A stretch of 64,000 bases of DNA. Source: Mycobacterium sp. OAS707. GTDB lineage: Bacteria > Actinomycetota > Actinomycetes > Mycobacteriales > Mycobacteriaceae. Numbering within the stretch: the stretch's first letter is position 1; every line of letters begins with the position of its first letter. The notes under the pieces were generated by a model, which was given only the letters and a program-made list of their open reading frames with translations, ran no database searches and was not told where the DNA came from. The position numbers were made by a program, and so were the translations under genes. Shown in pieces: positions 63,438-64,000 of the stretch. The stretch is from the NCBI RefSeq assembly GCF_014873705.1, contig NZ_JADBDS010000002.1:1-64000 (forward strand). Direction: 5' to 3'.

Positions 63438-64000
63438 GCGATACGACGGAATGTCACCGGCAGATGCTTCGGCGAGCGGAACGGCATACCGGTGATGTTG
63501 GTGTCGTCGTCCTCCAAGAGCTGCAGGTCGGTCACCCGGTCGAACAGGCTCGTCAGCATCGCCTTCGTTTCCACCCGGGCCAAATGCATGCCGAGGCAGC
63601 TGTGAATGCCGCCCGCGAACGAAATGTGTGCCCGCCGCGGCCGGTGAATGTCGAACACGTCGGGGTTTTCCCATCGCTTGTCGTCGCGGTTGGCCGCACC
63701 CATGCACAGATTGACCTGGGCACCTTCCGGGATCGTGATGCCGTGCATCTCGACATCGCGGGTGGTGTTGCGGGTCACCAGAACAAGCGGCGTCTCATAC
63801 CGGATGCCCTCTTCGATCGCAGCCGGAATCAGGTCGCGGTCCTGCTGTACCGCCGCGAGTTGGCCGGGGTGGGTCAGTAGCAGCTGCAGCAGGTTTCCCG
63901 ACGACCGATAGGTGGTTTCAAGCCCTGCGGGCAACAGCAACCGCAGGAACGAGATGATGGCTTCGTCGGTAAGCTTTTCGCCGTCGATCTCCGCGCCGAC
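63434..64000 (-). CDS. cytochrome P450, C-terminal part (N-terminus outside window)
   Basis: The last 188 residues of a bacterial P450, open to the window edge. The I-helix is LLLPAGLETTYRS with the oxygen-activating Glu-Thr-Thr, ExxR lies in EEGIRYETP, and the haem loop FAGGIHSCLGMHLAR carries the thiolate Cys. It is coupled to the alcohol dehydrogenase gene by ATGA. Together they suggest hydroxylation of a substrate, then oxidation of the alcohol. The family number cannot be set from this part. Confidence 0.93.
   Translation of the reverse strand, partial: VGAEIDGEKLTDEAIISFLRLLLPAGLETTYRSSGNLLQLLLTHPGQLAAVQQDRDLIPAAIEEGIRYETPLVLVTRNTTRDVEMHGITIPEGAQVNLCMGAANRDDKRWENPDVFDIHRPRRAHISFAGGIHSCLGMHLARVETKAMLTSLFDRVTDLQLLEDDDTNITGMPFRSPKHLPVTFRRIA

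Overview
This window comes from a mycobacterium, most likely an environmental fast grower (Mycolicibacterium-type). The DNA is GC-rich with many GTG starts and 4-base start/stop overlaps. From 0.2 to 19.2 kb it follows, with insertions and gaps, the gene order known from M. tuberculosis Rv1691-Rv1713: TPR protein, glycerol-3-phosphate phosphatase, tlyA, nadK, recN, steA, mctB/steB, pyrG, a Nudix ADP-ribose pyrophosphatase, xerD, an O-methyltransferase, parA, scpA, scpB, rluB, cmk and der. The window opens in the 3' end of a 5S rRNA directly before the Rv1691 homologue. Fast growers carry their second rRNA operon (rrnB) at this place, downstream of tyrS; slow growers do not.

Layout. 1-19.2 kb: rRNA end and terminator, then the conserved housekeeping block. 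Two local insertions interrupt it: a TetR/VOC pair at 5.7-6.7 kb, and a small HTH gene with a 20-bp palindrome at 12.3-12.8 kb. 19.2-24.9 kb: a TauE/SafE permease, tRNA-Pro(GGG) with a terminator, and a fossil tyrosine-integrase C-terminus against the tRNA. A MerR-controlled NTF2/SDR pair, an unrecognised membrane protein and an F420-type luciferase-like oxidoreductase follow. 24.9-38.7 kb: mainly secreted and cell-envelope proteins: a lytic transglycosylase lipoprotein, an MpaB-type oxygenase, an M15-like exported protein, an RsiV/MPT64-like antigen, an acyltransferase, an Ag85-type esterase, two cutinases, a BBE-type flavoprotein broken by a 2-bp frameshift, and an arylsulfotransferase-like protein. 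38.9-46.2 kb: a proline-rich mycobacterial protein, then a leftward TetR-mmpS-mmpL-DUF732-DUF5078-methyltransferase set.

46.2-64 kb: a catabolic region with a Rieske oxygenase, a KstD-like flavoprotein, two crotonases, a type III CoA-transferase and two adjacent acyl-CoA dehydrogenases. It also has a mycofactocin-type SDR, a TPP-dependent E1 alpha/beta pair with a free-standing 78-residue lipoyl domain, two CoA ligases, an amidohydrolase, an NDMA-type alcohol dehydrogenase and a cytochrome P450 that runs off the window. A perfect match to the KstR operator pattern TnnAACnnGTTnnA lies in the divergent promoter between the acyl-CoA dehydrogenases and the SDR/E1 operon. The likely theme is oxidation, CoA activation, ring or chain dehydrogenation and thiolysis-free cleavage of a steroid- or terpenoid-like substrate. 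The substrate cannot be read from sequence. This cluster, with its E1-plus-lonely-lipoyl module, is the best candidate here for an undescribed system.
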